From: Actinomycetota bacterium
Lineage (GTDB): Bacteria; Actinomycetota; Acidimicrobiia; Acidimicrobiales; Poriferisodalaceae
Reading direction: 5' to 3'
Length of the DNA: 64,000 bases
Assembly (NCBI GenBank): GCA_014238065.1
Contig: JABABU010000036.1
Location: 1-64,000 of the forward strand
Shown: positions 63,448-64,000 of the stretch, piece by piece
How positions within the stretch are numbered: position 1 is the stretch's first letter
Layout: each line of letters opens with the position of its first letter
Position numbers and translations under genes: made by a program
The notes under the pieces: model-generated
The model's database searches: none
What the model saw: only the letters and a program-made list of their open reading frames with translations
What the model was told of the DNA's origin: nothing

Positions 63448-64000
63448 GAGACGACCTCCAAGGCGCGTGTATTCGCGTCGAAAACATCTCCCGCCGCCAC
63501 CCCGAAAGCCCCTTCGACCACCCCACCGAGGTACGACCTGAAGTCGGTGGTGACGATGAAGTTGCCGTCGCCGTCGAAGTTGGTGAGGCTCGGCGGCTCA
63601 CCGTGATGTCCCCCGACGGCGTGCCGGCCGACCACAAACTGCATACCGGCTGTCCCGTGATCGGTGCCGCTTCCATTCCATTCGGGTGTCCTTCCGAACT
63701 CGGTCCAGGTGGCGATCACGACCTTCTCGGCGTTCGACCCAAGACGATTGTGGAACGCCTCGATGGCCATGTCGAGCTGACGTATCAGCTGCGGGTGCGA
63801 GTCGGCTTGGTCTCCGTGGGTGTCATAGCCGCCCTGCTGGACATGGAAGGCCCGCGTCGGAACCCCAGCATTGATGAGGTCGGCGATGATCACGAGTTGC
63901 TCCCCCAGTTCGCCGGCATTCACGTACTCCTCGCCTGAGAAGAACCGGTCAGGGCCTCCGGTCGACATCTGCGGCTCCTCGACGTACTCGACCCGGTTCT
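63444..64000 (-). CDS. DUF1501 protein, C-terminal part (5' end off window)
   Basis: The frame is open to the right edge, so the N-terminus is missing. Visible residues RAFHVQQGGYDTHGDQADSH and VVIATWTEFGRTPEWNGSGT, then DHGTAGMQFVVG, are the DUF1501 C-terminal motifs (His and Asp/Glu that may bind metal, as in alkaline-phosphatase-like folds). Members are Tat-exported and usually accompany DUF1800 proteins. Confidence 0.88.
   Translation of the reverse strand, partial: NRVEYVEEPQMSTGGPDRFFSGEEYVNAGELGEQLVIIADLINAGVPTRAFHVQQGGYDTHGDQADSHPQLIRQLDMAIEAFHNRLGSNAEKVVIATWTEFGRTPEWNGSGTDHGTAGMQFVVGRHAVGGHHGEPPSLTNFDGDGNFIVTTDFRSYLGGVVEGAFGVAAGDVFDANTRALEVVS

Noticed and set aside
1..64000. tRNA, rRNA, CRISPR array, insertion sequence, origin
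   Set aside because: None of the diagnostic sequences or spaced repeats were seen by eye in either strand; absence is not proven without a search.

Overview
The window is high-GC DNA (by eye a little over 60 % G+C) from an actinobacterium. It most resembles the marine/freshwater Acidimicrobiia (Ilumatobacter-like). The grounds are an F420-type luciferase-like oxidoreductase, remnants of mycothiol-linked DinB/MDMPI-type genes, HadA/HadB-style dehydratases, many FadE-type acyl-CoA dehydrogenases, and a recurring TANNNT hexamer 6-8 nt in front of start codons, as in leaderless actinobacterial mRNAs. The lineage is inferred, not proven. I saw no rRNA, tRNA, CRISPR array or insertion sequence.

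Layout. 1-9.2 kb (minus): a giant FG-GAP/discoidin surface protein cut by the window edge, a propeller lipoprotein, an esterase, a sugar-epimerase-like protein and a second repeat surface protein. 9.5-11.7 kb: enoyl-CoA hydratase, a membrane protein with an HExxH-like motif and a 6PGDH-like dehydrogenase. 11.7-16.3 kb (minus): a four-gene pilin/pseudopilin cluster with unusually large minor subunits. 16.3-25 kb: uridine kinase, two acyl-CoA dehydrogenases, FrnE-like DsbA, an ABC1 kinase, a HadA/HadB-like hydratase pair and 6-phosphogluconate dehydrogenase. 25-38 kb: histidine phosphatase, P450, hemolysin III, FAH-family hydrolase, MFS transporter plus LLM oxidoreductase, S4 RNA-binding protein, UppP, a lipoprotein protease and a Tat-exported amidase. 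38-45 kb: aminotransferase, cystathionine beta-synthase plus a PLP lyase (transsulfuration), an ArsC-family gene with an in-frame TGA at the catalytic cysteine, and a GMC oxidoreductase. 45-52 kb: secreted and lipoprotein genes, including a possible type VII-like effector, and a two-component system. 52-56.5 kb: gcvT-gcvP. 56.5-64 kb: Fe(II)/2OG-type dioxygenase, serine hydrolase, a tryptophan-dioxygenase-like protein, nucleoside hydrolase, a 2-hydroxyacid dehydrogenase and the end of a DUF1501 gene.

The most notable signal is at 42623-42982. TGA occupies codon 12 of an ArsC-like reading frame, exactly the position of the catalytic Cys of E. coli ArsC. The other three catalytic arginines are present, and a 6-bp hairpin with a GGUC apical loop lies 23 nt after the TGA. 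This is what a selenocysteine codon with a bacterial SECIS element should look like.

Several gaps between intact genes hold recognisable gene remains: a HAD-IB phosphatase, a class III cyclase fragment, a DUF664/DinB C-terminus, a frameshifted MDMPI-like gene and a truncated VOC protein. Local gene decay therefore seems common here.
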